The notes under the pieces are model-generated. The model had not been told where the DNA came from. It was given only the letters and a program-made list of their open reading frames with translations, and searched no databases. Positions 18,006 to 26,095 of a DNA stretch of 64,000 nucleotides are shown piece after piece (within the stretch, counting starts at the first letter, position 1; every line of letters starts with the position of its first letter). The DNA is from an uncultured Isosphaeraceae bacterium (GTDB lineage Bacteria > Planctomycetota > Planctomycetia > Isosphaerales > Isosphaeraceae), in NCBI GenBank assembly GCA_945957605.1, contig CAMFLR010000001.1:248001-312000 (forward strand), in the 5' to 3' direction. Position numbers and translations under genes: made by a program.

Positions 18006-19190
18006 CTACCGCTTGGCCTTCTCCTTCTCTTTCTTCTTGTCATTCGCGAGGGCAACAAGCGAGTCCATCATGTCTTCGATTCGCTTGGCATTCGGTTGAG
18101 CCTTGTATTTCGGCAGGCTAACCCAATGTGTGGCGGTGTCGGACCGGGGCTCGAGTTCGCGTTTGATCGCGTCGGCCAGGTCGGTCGTGAATGCCACTGC
18201 GCCGTCGCGATTCATGTGCGTCGAGTCGATGAACACTTCGTTGGCATATTCTGAGAAGCGGCCATCGACAACCGTGACGCCCTTGTGCTTCGCGGCCATC
18301 GACTTCACGAACTGTGTGTAAGTTTCTTCGATGCCGATTTCTACACGATGCTTGACCGTGCTAGGCGCGATCGGCGGCAAGATCCAGAAGACGGGGACGT
18401 CGAGACTGGCCGCGAGGTCGAAGAACTTGTGAATGTACAGTTCCGAGAACGGGTGGCACTTCCAGTCCTTCTCGAAAAGGAAGGGCGAGGCCGGATCGAC
18501 ATAACCCGTGAATTTCGGGTTATATGTGGGGTGATTTGCGCCACGGTTCATGAGCGCGTTTCGCGCCATGATCACAATCTCGTGGAGGCGCGGCGGTTCG
18601 GTGCCGTTCAAGCCCGCGAGGATGTTCTTGCGAATTTCCTCGCGGCAGCGGAGCGTGGGGATTTTGGAAAGCAGGAAGAGGCGGGCGAAGAGTTGGGAGT
18701 CGGACGTGGCGATGGCGAAATCGAGAAAGTCGCGCGTAGTTGCCATCTCGGGCAGCACGCGTTCGTTCCAGGTGTAACCCATCGCCAGCGCGGTCCACTT
18801 GAACTCGACGACAATCGCTTCGGGCTTGCAACCCGCGGCGAGCGCGTGCTTGAAGACCGTGTAGCTGGCGAACGGCTGGGCGCCACTGAGCGCGAAGTTG
18901 TAGGCGGTTTTGCCGAGCTTTTCTTCGAGGATGCGAGGAGAGACACCGCCACGCGTGAGGCTCGTCCCGAAGCAGGGAATTTGCGTCTTGCGTGCGACGT
19001 GTTTGACCGACCGCGCCGTCACGCTCCATTCCAGGGCGTAAGGCGTGCTGAAATCGCGGCGGTACGAAACATAAGTCTCGAACCCAACGACGATCACCAG
19101 CATCCCCAGCACGCCGAACGGGGCTTTGATCCGCCGCTTCGGCTTGGGCGTTTCGTCCATCGTCAATTCCTTCGCAGATTCATCGGCCAT
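18006..19190 (-). CDS. SGNH-like protein paired with MBOAT (AlgJ/AlgX-like role)
   Basis: A 394-residue protein with a short cytoplasmic tail, one N-terminal membrane helix (FGVLGMLVIVVGFETYVSY) and a periplasmic SGNH-hydrolase-like domain. Block I is CFGTSLTRGGVSP with the probable nucleophile Ser, and block V is DSTHMNRDG with Asp322 and His325. The C-terminus is Lys/Glu-rich. It follows the MBOAT gene after 28 bases, the usual pairing in which MBOAT moves acyl groups across the membrane and the SGNH partner transfers them to a polysaccharide. The long frame would overlap the MBOAT gene; ATG 19190 has GAGGA at eight bases. Confidence 0.8.
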   Translation of the reverse strand: MADESAKELTMDETPKPKRRIKAPFGVLGMLVIVVGFETYVSYRRDFSTPYALEWSVTARSVKHVARKTQIPCFGTSLTRGGVSPRILEEKLGKTAYNFALSGAQPFASYTVFKHALAAGCKPEAIVVEFKWTALAMGYTWNERVLPEMATTRDFLDFAIATSDSQLFARLFLLSKIPTLRCREEIRKNILAGLNGTEPPRLHEIVIMARNALMNRGANHPTYNPKFTGYVDPASPFLFEKDWKCHPFSELYIHKFFDLAASLDVPVFWILPPIAPSTVKHRVEIGIEETYTQFVKSMAAKHKGVTVVDGRFSEYANEVFIDSTHMNRDGAVAFTTDLADAIKRELEPRSDTATHWVSLPKYKAQPNAKRIEDMMDSLVALANDKKKEKEKAKR

Positions 19191-19218
19191 TCGAGATGTC
19201 CTCACGTGCTCAAGCGGC

Positions 19219-20634
19219 TTAGAACTGGAAGTAGATGAACTGGCTGCCCTGGAAGTTTCCACCCAGGATGAACGCGTAGAAGCAAAGCGTGTAGAAGACG
19301 CTTCGCACGTACCACGGGGTACGGGAGACGATGTCGAGGTCTTTCGAGAGGTATTGTGCGAGCTGCACGAGGAACAGCGGCAGGATGATGAGCGTCACCT
19401 GGGCGAGGTAGATGCCCTGCGGAATCGCCGGCCGTTTGACGATCGCCTGGAGCATGCCGCCAACCTGTGCAAGCGACGACGATGCGAAGAAGAGCCAGCC
19501 GAGGCAGACGAGGTGGAACGTCACGACAATACATGCGACCTTCCACCAGACCTGATCGGCAGGGTTCTTGGGGGCGATTTTTTCGAGCCACGGCTTGAGC
19601 ATGCGATGGCCAACGAGTAGCACGCCTTGATACGTGCCCCAGACGACGAACGTCCATGCTGCGCCATGCCAGAGGCCGCCGATGATCATCGTCAGCATGA
19701 GGTTGCGATAGAGGAACCAGCGTCCGCCGCGATTACCGCCGAGCGGGATGTACAGATAGTCGCGGAGCCAGGTGGAGAGGCTGATGTGCCAGCGGCTCCA
19801 GAAATCTTGCGGGCTGGTGGCGAAGTACGGCAGGTTGAAGTTGAGTGCGAGCTCGAAGCCGAGACACTTGGCGATACCGCGGGCTGCATCGGTGTAGCCG
19901 GAGAAGTCGCAATAGATCTGGAATGCGAAGGCGTAGATCGCCAGCATCGCCAGGCCGCCGTCGATCGTCTCCCAGCGCCCGAAAAGCTCTTTGACGATCG
20001 GCGAGAGATTGTCGGCGACAACGACCTTCTTCGTGAGACCCCAGAAGATGAGGTAGCAGCCCTGGTAGAACTGGTCGATGTTGAACTTGCGCTTGTTCTG
20101 GATCTGCGGCAGCAAGGTCGTGGGCCGCATGATCGGGCCGGCGACGAGGTGCGGGAAGAACGAGACGAACGCCGCGAACTCGATGAAGTTCTTGGTGGGC
20201 GGGATGTCTTTACGATAGACGTCGATGACGTAGCTCATCGACTGGAAGGTGTAGAAGGAGATACCGATCGGCAGGACGATTTCGAGGTGTCCGATGGGCA
20301 CGTGAATGCCCATACGGCCAAGCGCGAGCTGCAGGCTTTCGGCGAAGAAGTTGACGTATTTGAAGTAGCCGAGCATGCCGAGGTTGAGCGCCATGCTCAG
20401 GAGCACGAAGCCCTTGCGCTTGCGCGGTTCCTCGATACGATCGACCATGATGCCGCAGGCATAGTCCATTACCGTGGACAGAATCAGCAGCGCGAGAAAT
20501 TTAGGATTCCAGCAGGAATAGAAGTAGTATCCCGCACCAAGAAGCAGCCAGTTCTGCGGTTTTTTGGGGAGGAGCCAGTAGACTGGCAAGAGAATCAGGA
20601 AGAAGTAGGCAAAAGGCAGCGAGTTAAATAGCAT
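19219..20634 (-). CDS. MBOAT family O-acyltransferase (AlgI-like)
   Basis: A 471-residue polytopic membrane protein typical of the AlgI branch of the MBOAT family: N-terminal 'MLFNSLPFAYFFLILLPVYW', the core 'LPIGISFYTFQSMSYVIDVYR', 'FFPHLVAGPI' and the catalytic His323 in GLWHGAAWTF. These proteins pass acetyl or similar groups to exported polysaccharides. GAGG lies about eight bases before ATG 20634. It is the first gene of a pair with the SGNH protein downstream and sits among glycosyltransferase genes, so the likely substrate is the glycan they build. Confidence 0.95.
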   Translation of the reverse strand: MLFNSLPFAYFFLILLPVYWLLPKKPQNWLLLGAGYYFYSCWNPKFLALLILSTVMDYACGIMVDRIEEPRKRKGFVLLSMALNLGMLGYFKYVNFFAESLQLALGRMGIHVPIGHLEIVLPIGISFYTFQSMSYVIDVYRKDIPPTKNFIEFAAFVSFFPHLVAGPIMRPTTLLPQIQNKRKFNIDQFYQGCYLIFWGLTKKVVVADNLSPIVKELFGRWETIDGGLAMLAIYAFAFQIYCDFSGYTDAARGIAKCLGFELALNFNLPYFATSPQDFWSRWHISLSTWLRDYLYIPLGGNRGGRWFLYRNLMLTMIIGGLWHGAAWTFVVWGTYQGVLLVGHRMLKPWLEKIAPKNPADQVWWKVACIVVTFHLVCLGWLFFASSSLAQVGGMLQAIVKRPAIPQGIYLAQVTLIILPLFLVQLAQYLSKDLDIVSRTPWYVRSVFYTLCFYAFILGGNFQGSQFIYFQF

Positions 20635-20774
20635 GACCGAACCTCATCCCTGAGTCTCTGTCCACCTAAACCCTGCGCGGACCTTCCGTGTCCACGTTCG
20701 CGGCCGTAGGCTTACCTTAGCGCGATCGGCGCGTCAAGCCCAAGGATAAACGAAGGCCGTTCAATAACGGCGAA

Positions 20775-21521
20775 TCAGGATTCGTCTTCGCAGGCGAGCG
20801 AGATGGGTCGAAGTGCCTTGATCGAGTCCATCAGGAATTCCGTAAGCGCGGCCATGTTCGCTTTTTCGGCCTCGCGACTCGGTTGTGGAGCCAGAAACGG
20901 CGCGAGGTCGAGCGGTTGGCCGAAGATCACCCGCGCGTTCGATGGACTTCTGGCCGCCAGGAAGACGTTGTTCGTGGGTGGTGTGCCGCGGATGTAGGCG
21001 GGAATCACCGGCACTTTCGCGTGCAACGTGAGAAACGCTGCGCCCGATTTTCCTTCGCCGAAAGTGCGACCGGAGTCGGGGGTAATGCGGCCTTCGGGAA
21101 AGATCGGCACGATTTTCCCCTCTTCGAGCGCACGCAGACATTCGCGCGTCGCGGCAAGGTCTCGGCCGTCGCGCTTCACAGGAATGCAGCCCAGGAAATG
21201 GGTGAGGATGCTCAGCGGCCAGAGGTTGTAGAACTGCTCGGCAATGACGAATCCCAACACGCGGTTCGTGCCGGCCTGGAGCAGAAAATTGTCGACGCCG
21301 CACGTGTGGTTGGCGATGAGAATCGCTGCGCCGCGGGCGGGAAGTGGTGCGGTGTTGAACAAGCGGATGCGATGGACGCACTTGCAATAAAGCCAGTTGA
21401 CGGCCCAGAGCAGCGAGTGGAGGCCGCCGAGATCGCCACGATCGGCGGCCGGTGCGCGTCGGGGCATGAGGAGCCAGGGGATCAGCAGTACCAGAGCGGA
21501 AAGGATGACAAGCGCTGTCAC
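20775..21521 (-). CDS. PlsC-type 1-acylglycerol-phosphate acyltransferase
   Basis: A 248-residue membrane-associated acyltransferase. It has one N-terminal hydrophobic segment, the H-x4-D motif in NHTCGVDN (His72, Asp77), the substrate-binding FPEGRI motif and the downstream 'VPVIPAYIRGT' block of the PlsC/LPLAT family. It should acylate lysophosphatidate or a related lipid. A longer frame (to 21762) in another reading phase is a shadow. Transcribed divergently from the small lipoprotein gene at 21783. Confidence 0.9.
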   Translation of the reverse strand: MTALVILSALVLLIPWLLMPRRAPAADRGDLGGLHSLLWAVNWLYCKCVHRIRLFNTAPLPARGAAILIANHTCGVDNFLLQAGTNRVLGFVIAEQFYNLWPLSILTHFLGCIPVKRDGRDLAATRECLRALEEGKIVPIFPEGRITPDSGRTFGEGKSGAAFLTLHAKVPVIPAYIRGTPPTNNVFLAARSPSNARVIFGQPLDLAPFLAPQPSREAEKANMAALTEFLMDSIKALRPISLACEDES

Positions 21522-21616
21522 GACTGGTCTCGTCGGCCCGAAAAAATGCCGCTTCGCGTCGGCGATTGCTCAGAATAACATGCCAGCGGCGCGAGGCGAA
21601 GGAAGTGGCCGGACAA

Positions 21617-21645
21617 TTGCAGCATGGCTGCTTGCGTCTTATAAT
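21617..21645 (+). promoter_or_regulatory. Sigma70-type promoter of the small lipoprotein gene
   Basis: TTGCAG (21617-21622) and a consensus TATAAT (21640-21645) are separated by exactly 17 bases. The expected start near 21652 gives a leader of about 130 bases to the GTG start at 21783. Confidence 0.6.
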
Positions 21646-21782
21646 CCGCGCAGAGTCGATTTGGTGGTCCGTGTCGCCCGCGGTGCTTTTGTGAGCACGC
21701 GGCCTGGTTGTGACGACCAACGACGCGCCGTCATTGTTGACGGATGATACGCTTTGTCGCACCGCACCGGAGAGGACGTCTC

Positions 21783-22088
21783 GTGAAAAACCTTCGCCGC
21801 GCGTTCTGCTGCTCGTTCGCTCTTGCCGCCGCGCTTTTCACGGTTGGCTGCGAGCAGTCGACCCCCGAGCCTTCGGCTCCCCCCAAGCTTCCCGCCAATA
21901 CGGCCAAAGCGCCTGTTAGCGATATGAAACCGGCTGAATCGAAGCCGGAAGAGAAGAAGGCTGACGAGAAGAAAGCCGAAGCCAAACCGGCTGACGCGAA
22001 GCCTGCTGAAACGAAGCCGGAAGAAAAGAAGGCGGACGCCAAGCCCGCTGATGGCAAGCCGGCGCTCGAAGCTCCGAATAGCAAGTAA
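21783..22088 (+). CDS. Small lipoprotein with Lys/Glu/Pro/Ala repeat tail
   Basis: A 101-residue protein with a basic start, a hydrophobic core and a lipobox-like FTVGC, so Cys would be lipidated. The position -3 residue is Thr, slightly off consensus. The mature part is almost entirely low-complexity repeats built from KPAE, KPEEKKAD and KPAD units, highly charged and probably unstructured, as in spacer or wall-associated lipoproteins. GTG 21783 is preferred over ATG 21744 because GAGAGG lies seven bases before it and the signal peptide then sits at the terminus. Followed at once by a hairpin terminator. Confidence 0.72.
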   Translation: MKNLRRAFCCSFALAAALFTVGCEQSTPEPSAPPKLPANTAKAPVSDMKPAESKPEEKKADEKKAEAKPADAKPAETKPEEKKADAKPADGKPALEAPNSK

Positions 22089-22117
22089 TGCAAACGCGTT
22101 GTCGCAATGAAATTCCA

Positions 22118-22200
22118 GGGGTGGGTGCCACTGGCTTGGCCAGTGGTCTTTTTTTCCTCCGGTAGCACTGAAGAGCACTGGCATAGCCAGTGGCACCCCG
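22118..22200. repeat. Paired palindromic (REP/BIME-like) element
   Basis: Two small hairpins in opposite orientation share the core GCCACTGGC/GCCAGTGGC. The outer arms GGGTGCCACTGGC (22123-22135) and GCCAGTGGCACCC (22186-22198) are perfect 13-bp complements, so the whole block can fold as one large cruciform or as two small hairpins. From memory, this type of sequence recurs in intergenic regions of planctomycete genomes; within the window it occurs once. Confidence 0.65.
22128..22155 (+). terminator. Terminator of the lipoprotein gene, inside the palindrome
   Basis: An 8-bp stem CCACTGGC (22128-22135) / GCCAGTGG (22139-22146) with a 3-base loop is followed by TCTTTTTTT, a good Rho-independent terminator 40 bases after the lipoprotein stop. 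It is the left half of the palindromic element. Confidence 0.7.
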
Positions 22201-22244
22201 GTTTTTTGTTGAGACAACGCTTTTGTGTGATGTCGATGAAAACA

Positions 22245-22289
22245 CGAAACAGTCGCGCGGCGTGTGATTCACATCGCGCGGCTGTTTCG
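22245..22289 (-). terminator. Terminator of the FAH-family gene
   Basis: Fifteen-base arms (22245-22259 and 22275-22289, one mismatch) enclose a second small stem TGTGA/TCACA. On the minus strand this stands 19 bases after the stop of the FAH-family gene and is followed by TGTTTTC. Confidence 0.65.
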
Positions 22290-22307
22290 TTGATGATTTG
22301 ACGTGAT

Positions 22308-23177
22308 TTACAGCGGCAACAAGGGCCCCTGTACCACCGAGTTGGCGAGGGTGCCGATCCCGTCGATCGAGATCTTCACGTGGTCGCCGCCTTTGAGTGA
22401 GAATTCGTCGGGCGGGACGATTCCGGTGCCGGTGACCATGAAGGCTCCGTACGGGAAAAGATTGTCGCGGCCGAGCCAGTCGACGAGCTCTTCAAACTTG
22501 CGCGCCATGCGATCGAGCGAGGTTTCGCCCGAAACGATCGTCGCGCCGTCACGCTCGATTTGAAGCGAGATTTTCACTTCCTGGATCGGCGGCATCGATT
22601 CGACGAGCGTCACTGCTGGGCCGAGAGCGCAGCAGGCGTCGTAAACCTTGGCCTGTGGCAGATAGAGCGGATTTTGGCCTTCGATGTCGCGGGCACTGAC
22701 GTCGTTGCCGATCGTGTAGCCGACGATCTTCAAGGCGGGATTGAGCACGAGCGCGAGTTCGGGCTCGGGAACGCACCAGCGAGTGTCGCGACGGACGCGG
22801 ATCGCAGCGCCTGGGCCTACGACGCGCGATGGAGTCGCTTTGAAGAAGAGTTCGGGGCGCGGGGCGCTATAAACCAGGTCGTAAAACGATCCGCCCGACT
22901 CCGACTCTTCCTGGCGGGCGACCTTGCTGCGGAGATAGGTCACGCCGGCTCCCCAGACTTCCTGGCGGTCGATGGGAGCGAAGATGATCGCGTCGGCGTG
23001 AGAGACGAGCGGGCCGGCGTTCTCGGCCCATTCCTTGGCAAGCTGCGCGGGGTTCTGCGCGTGGAGGAGGTCTTCGAGTGCGGCGCCGACGGGGCCAATC
23101 GGGCGGACTCCGGTGTCGGTGAATTCGCCGACAATTGGTCTGGGGTCTGAACTTGTGGCGAATTTGCAGAGCCGCAT
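22308..23177 (-). CDS. Fumarylacetoacetate hydrolase (FAH) family protein
   Basis: A 289-residue member of the FAH superfamily. The metal-binding acidic residues lie in PEPELALVL and near [23 protein letters not shown]; '[12 protein letters not shown]' and the C-terminal '[22 protein letters not shown]' are classic family blocks. Enzymes of this family hydrolyse or decarboxylate diketo acids or related sugar acids (for example 2,4-diketo-3-deoxy acids in sugar-acid pathways); the exact substrate is undetermined. The open frame runs to 23534, but family members start near [11 protein letters not shown] 23177 has AGGGAG about eleven bases upstream. Transcribed divergently from the ketosynthase gene. 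Confidence 0.88.
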   Translation of the reverse strand: MRLCKFATSSDPRPIVGEFTDTGVRPIGPVGAALEDLLHAQNPAQLAKEWAENAGPLVSHADAIIFAPIDRQEVWGAGVTYLRSKVARQEESESGGSFYDLVYSAPRPELFFKATPSRVVGPGAAIRVRRDTRWCVPEPELALVLNPALKIVGYTIGNDVSARDIEGQNPLYLPQAKVYDACCALGPAVTLVESMPPIQEVKISLQIERDGATIVSGETSLDRMARKFEELVDWLGRDNLFPYGAFMVTGTGIVPPDEFSLKGGDHVKISIDGIGTLANSVVQGPLLPL

Positions 23178-23280
23178 GATGAGGTCATCTCCCTGGCAAA
23201 AAGCACAATCTTCGCGAGATTCTTCCATAATCGCCAGAGTCGGGCTGGTCAATCTGGCCGTTTTTTTGTCCATTAGGGGT

Positions 23281-23304
23281 GAGTGAAGCGATCTCGCTTC
23301 GCTC
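23281..23304. repeat. Near-perfect inverted repeat in divergent promoter region
   Basis: Arms of 11 bases (23281-23291 and 23294-23304) with one mismatch and a 2-base centre lie between the divergent FAH and ketosynthase genes. It could be a regulator site or another dispersed palindrome; no start site was placed. Confidence 0.45.
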
Positions 23305-23430
23305 CAGCGAGCCACCAACCCTTGATGCACTACCTTGATACCTGCTCGTTGAGCGACGCAAGGATTCACCGATTCCATTCGCGGACGGTTCGCCGTTCGT
23401 CGCGGGATCTGGCATGGGCGAGGGGTTGGG

Positions 23431-24696
23431 ATGCCGGAACGGGTCGTGGTGGTCGGACATAGCGCGATCACCTGCCTCGGGCGCGACATGGACGCGACGT
23501 GGCAGGGTTTGATGGAGTGCCGCTCGGGGCTCAAAAGCCACGAGAAACTCAGCCCCGATCGTTACTTGCGCGACGTCGCCGGCCTGGTCGAAGGCTACGA
23601 TCCTGGCACTCCGACCGAGGAAGCTCTCGTTTCGCGGCTCGAAGCCAAGTCGATCCATATGGCGATCGCCGCCGCGCGCATGGCGCTTGCCGATGCCGGG
23701 CTTGATCGCATTCAAGCTTCCGACGACTACGATCCGCATCGCGTTGCCGTGTGCGTCGGCTCGGCATTTGGCGGACAGGACCTGCTTCAACTCGAACTCG
23801 ACCGGTCGTCGCGACGAAAGACGAACTCCGTCGGCCCATATCTGGTGCCTGGAATGATCATCAATCAGGCGTCGGGACAGATTGCACAGCACTTCAACGC
23901 TTATGGTCCAAGTGTTTCGCCCGCGAATGCCTGCGCGGCGGGTGGGCACTCCGTCGCGATGGCTGCGATGCACTTGGTTGCCGGTGAGGCTGACTTTGCG
24001 ATCTGTGGCGGAACGGAGAGTGCGTTCACGCCGTCGATCGTGAATGGATTTGCGACGATGAAGGCGCTGGCGAATCGCAAGGAGGGGGATCGTGCTCATA
24101 CGGATCCTTCGCAGGCGAGCCGGCCGTTCAGTGCCGATCGTATGGGTTTTGTGATGAGCGAAGGTGCGGCCTTGCTGGTTCTCGCGACGGAATCGGCAGC
24201 GCGGAAGTGGGGCTTGCCGGTTCAGGCCGAGCTGATCGGTTGGGGGACCAATTCCGACGGTTACCACGTAACGACGCCTCATCACGATCGTATCGCCTAC
24301 CTGCTCAAGAACACGCTGAGTCGCGCGAAGCTGAGCCCGAGTCAGGTCGATTATTACAATGCCCACGGCACAAGTACCGTGGTGCTCGACAGGCTCGAGA
24401 CCGAGGTTCTCAAGGAAGTTTTGGGGCAACGTGCGCGGGAAATACCGGTCAGTTCGATTAAAGGGGCGATCGGGCATGCGCTCGGGGCGGCCTCGGCCAT
24501 CGAAGCAGCGGTTTGCGTGCACAGTTTGATGGAACAGCGCGTGCCGCCGACGATCAATCACGTACCCGACCCTGAGCTCGACCTCGATTTTGTGCCCAAC
24601 CATTCGCGCCCGGCCAATCTCGAAGTAGTGGTGAGCGCTTCTTTCGGATTTGGCGGGACGAACAATGTTTTGATCTTCAAGAGAGGCGACCAATGA
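23431..24696 (+). CDS. Beta-ketoacyl-ACP synthase II-like enzyme
   Basis: A 421-residue thiolase-fold condensing enzyme of the FabF type. The catalytic triad is intact: Cys168 in NACAAGG, His312 in NAHGTST and His349 in IGHALGA; the Gly-rich end FGFGGTNN is also present. It should condense malonyl-ACP with an acyl primer. The next gene is an ACP whose ATG overlaps its stop (ATGA), so the two are translationally coupled and the ketosynthase probably works with that ACP. Clustered with an LpxL-like acyltransferase, so it may belong to a specialised lipid pathway rather than housekeeping synthesis. Confidence 0.93.
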   Translation: MPERVVVVGHSAITCLGRDMDATWQGLMECRSGLKSHEKLSPDRYLRDVAGLVEGYDPGTPTEEALVSRLEAKSIHMAIAAARMALADAGLDRIQASDDYDPHRVAVCVGSAFGGQDLLQLELDRSSRRKTNSVGPYLVPGMIINQASGQIAQHFNAYGPSVSPANACAAGGHSVAMAAMHLVAGEADFAICGGTESAFTPSIVNGFATMKALANRKEGDRAHTDPSQASRPFSADRMGFVMSEGAALLVLATESAARKWGLPVQAELIGWGTNSDGYHVTTPHHDRIAYLLKNTLSRAKLSPSQVDYYNAHGTSTVVLDRLETEVLKEVLGQRAREIPVSSIKGAIGHALGAASAIEAAVCVHSLMEQRVPPTINHVPDPELDLDFVPNHSRPANLEVVVSASFGFGGTNNVLIFKRGDQ

Positions 24697-24950
24697 ACGA
24701 CCAGAGCTTGCAGGCCGAACTGATCGACTCCGTTCGTGCGATTGCGCGGATTCCGTCGGACATCGCGATCGCCAGCGACAGCCGGCTCGTGGAAGACCTC
24801 GGAATCGACTCGCTCGATCTGGTGAGCATTGTGCTCAACACGCAAGAGCGCTACGGCATCGCGATCGACGAGGACGAAGTCGCGCGGATGCACTCGGTTG
24901 CAGACCTCGTGACGTACGTTTCGCGGCATCTGAACGCGGCGGCGGCCTGA
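24693..24950 (+). CDS. Acyl carrier protein
   Basis: An 85-residue, acidic four-helix carrier. The phosphopantetheine site is Ser40 in LGIDSLDLVS; the flanking 'VEDLGIDSLDL' and 'IDEDEVARMHSVADLVTYV' match ACPs. It overlaps the ketosynthase gene by four bases. The helix II/III sequence after the serine differs enough from a housekeeping AcpP (DSLDTVELV) that a dedicated pathway role is plausible. No separate transcription signal is needed. Confidence 0.94.
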   Translation: MNDQSLQAELIDSVRAIARIPSDIAIASDSRLVEDLGIDSLDLVSIVLNTQERYGIAIDEDEVARMHSVADLVTYVSRHLNAAAA

Positions 24951-25061
24951 GTCGAAGTTCTGGGCTAGGTTTGCCGATAATTACGACTGTCCCTCATAGC
25001 CGGGTTGTACGAACGCGTCTTGCAAGGATGTAAGACGAGCCCCGCCCAAGGACGGAACACT

Positions 25062-25991
25062 ATGTGGCAGCGCTGGATGGTCGTGCACAAGGTCGTGCTG
25101 AAGACGGTTCTCCCCGTGCTTCGCCACTTGCCGCATCGCGCTTCCGTCGCCATTCTGGGCGCGATGGGACGGCTCGACCTCACGCTTGTTCCGAAACAGG
25201 CGAAGCTCTATGAGGCGGCCGTTGCCGAGGCGGCAAAACGCATCGGTGCCGATTGGGACGTGAAGAAAGTCAGTCATGCCTTGTCGCGCCAAACCTACCG
25301 CTGGCGCACGCGTGACTTCCTGCTCGACGGCCGCGGCGACGCCAAGGTTTCACGCTGGTTCAAGGTGATTGGCCGCGAGCATCTCGACGCCGCGATGGCC
25401 GAGGGCCGGGGCGTGATCATGCTGGCGAACCATTTCGGCTCTCACCTACTCTCTTCGCACTGGATGTTCCGCGAGGGGTATCCCCTGCGCTGGTTCTCCG
25501 AGAAACCGCGCAACGTGTCGAACTTCATGGCGAAGAAGTTCCAGACGAACGGCCCGCTCGGTCAGGAGCGGATGTTTATTTCGCGACGGTCGACTCCGGC
25601 CGATGCTGCGTCGGCGATTCTTCGCGCCAGCCGCGCGTTGAGTGCGGGAATGATCGTCAAGGTCGCGTGCGACGTACGCTGGTCGGGGGCTCACACCGCG
25701 ATGGCGTCGTTCCTGGGACGATCGCTCTCGTTCACGAAGACATGGGTGAATCTGGCAGCGATGTCGGGCGCGGCGATCATGCCGGTGTTTTGCCGGCTTG
25801 AAGAAGACGGGACCTACGTGCTCGAATTCCTGCCGACGTACCACGTTCCGCCCGATGCCCCGCGTACCGGTCAAGACGCCTGGTGGGTGCAAAATGCGCT
25901 CAATGCGATCGAGGAGCAGGTTCGCCTGCATCCCGAACAGAGCAACGACTACTTCTTCTGGGCCGACGAGATTGGCGAACAGGCGGCCTGA
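25062..25991 (+). CDS. LpxL/HtrB-like lipid acyltransferase
   Basis: A 309-residue LPLAT-fold protein with the family blocks 'GVIMLANHFGSHLLSSHWMF', 'MFISRRSTPAD' and a C-terminal 'NDYFFWADE'. HtrB/LpxL enzymes acylate lipid A from acyl-ACP, which fits the ACP gene 110 bases upstream. The motif His124 is followed five residues on by Leu129 where H-x4-D/E enzymes have an acid, so the catalytic pair is either displaced or altered. The long frame uses TTG at 25005; ATG 25062 with AAGGA ten bases upstream is chosen. Confidence 0.75.
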   Translation: MWQRWMVVHKVVLKTVLPVLRHLPHRASVAILGAMGRLDLTLVPKQAKLYEAAVAEAAKRIGADWDVKKVSHALSRQTYRWRTRDFLLDGRGDAKVSRWFKVIGREHLDAAMAEGRGVIMLANHFGSHLLSSHWMFREGYPLRWFSEKPRNVSNFMAKKFQTNGPLGQERMFISRRSTPADAASAILRASRALSAGMIVKVACDVRWSGAHTAMASFLGRSLSFTKTWVNLAAMSGAAIMPVFCRLEEDGTYVLEFLPTYHVPPDAPRTGQDAWWVQNALNAIEEQVRLHPEQSNDYFFWADEIGEQAA

Positions 25992-26095
25992 TCGCGATTG
26001 GCCTTGCCGCCTTTGGGTATAACGGATAAACAACCACGATTGCGGCTCGCCTTTGGGCGTTGCGAACACGGATGTTACACCCGAGGAATGAATCC

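Noticed and set aside
20761-21762. Long minus-strand frame of 333 codons
   Set aside because: It overlaps the plsC-type gene in another frame, has poor composition (Arg/His-rich) and no family resemblance.
23185-24693. 502-codon minus-strand frame opposite the ketosynthase
   Set aside because: Shadow of a high-G+C gene; the ketosynthase frame has complete catalytic residues.
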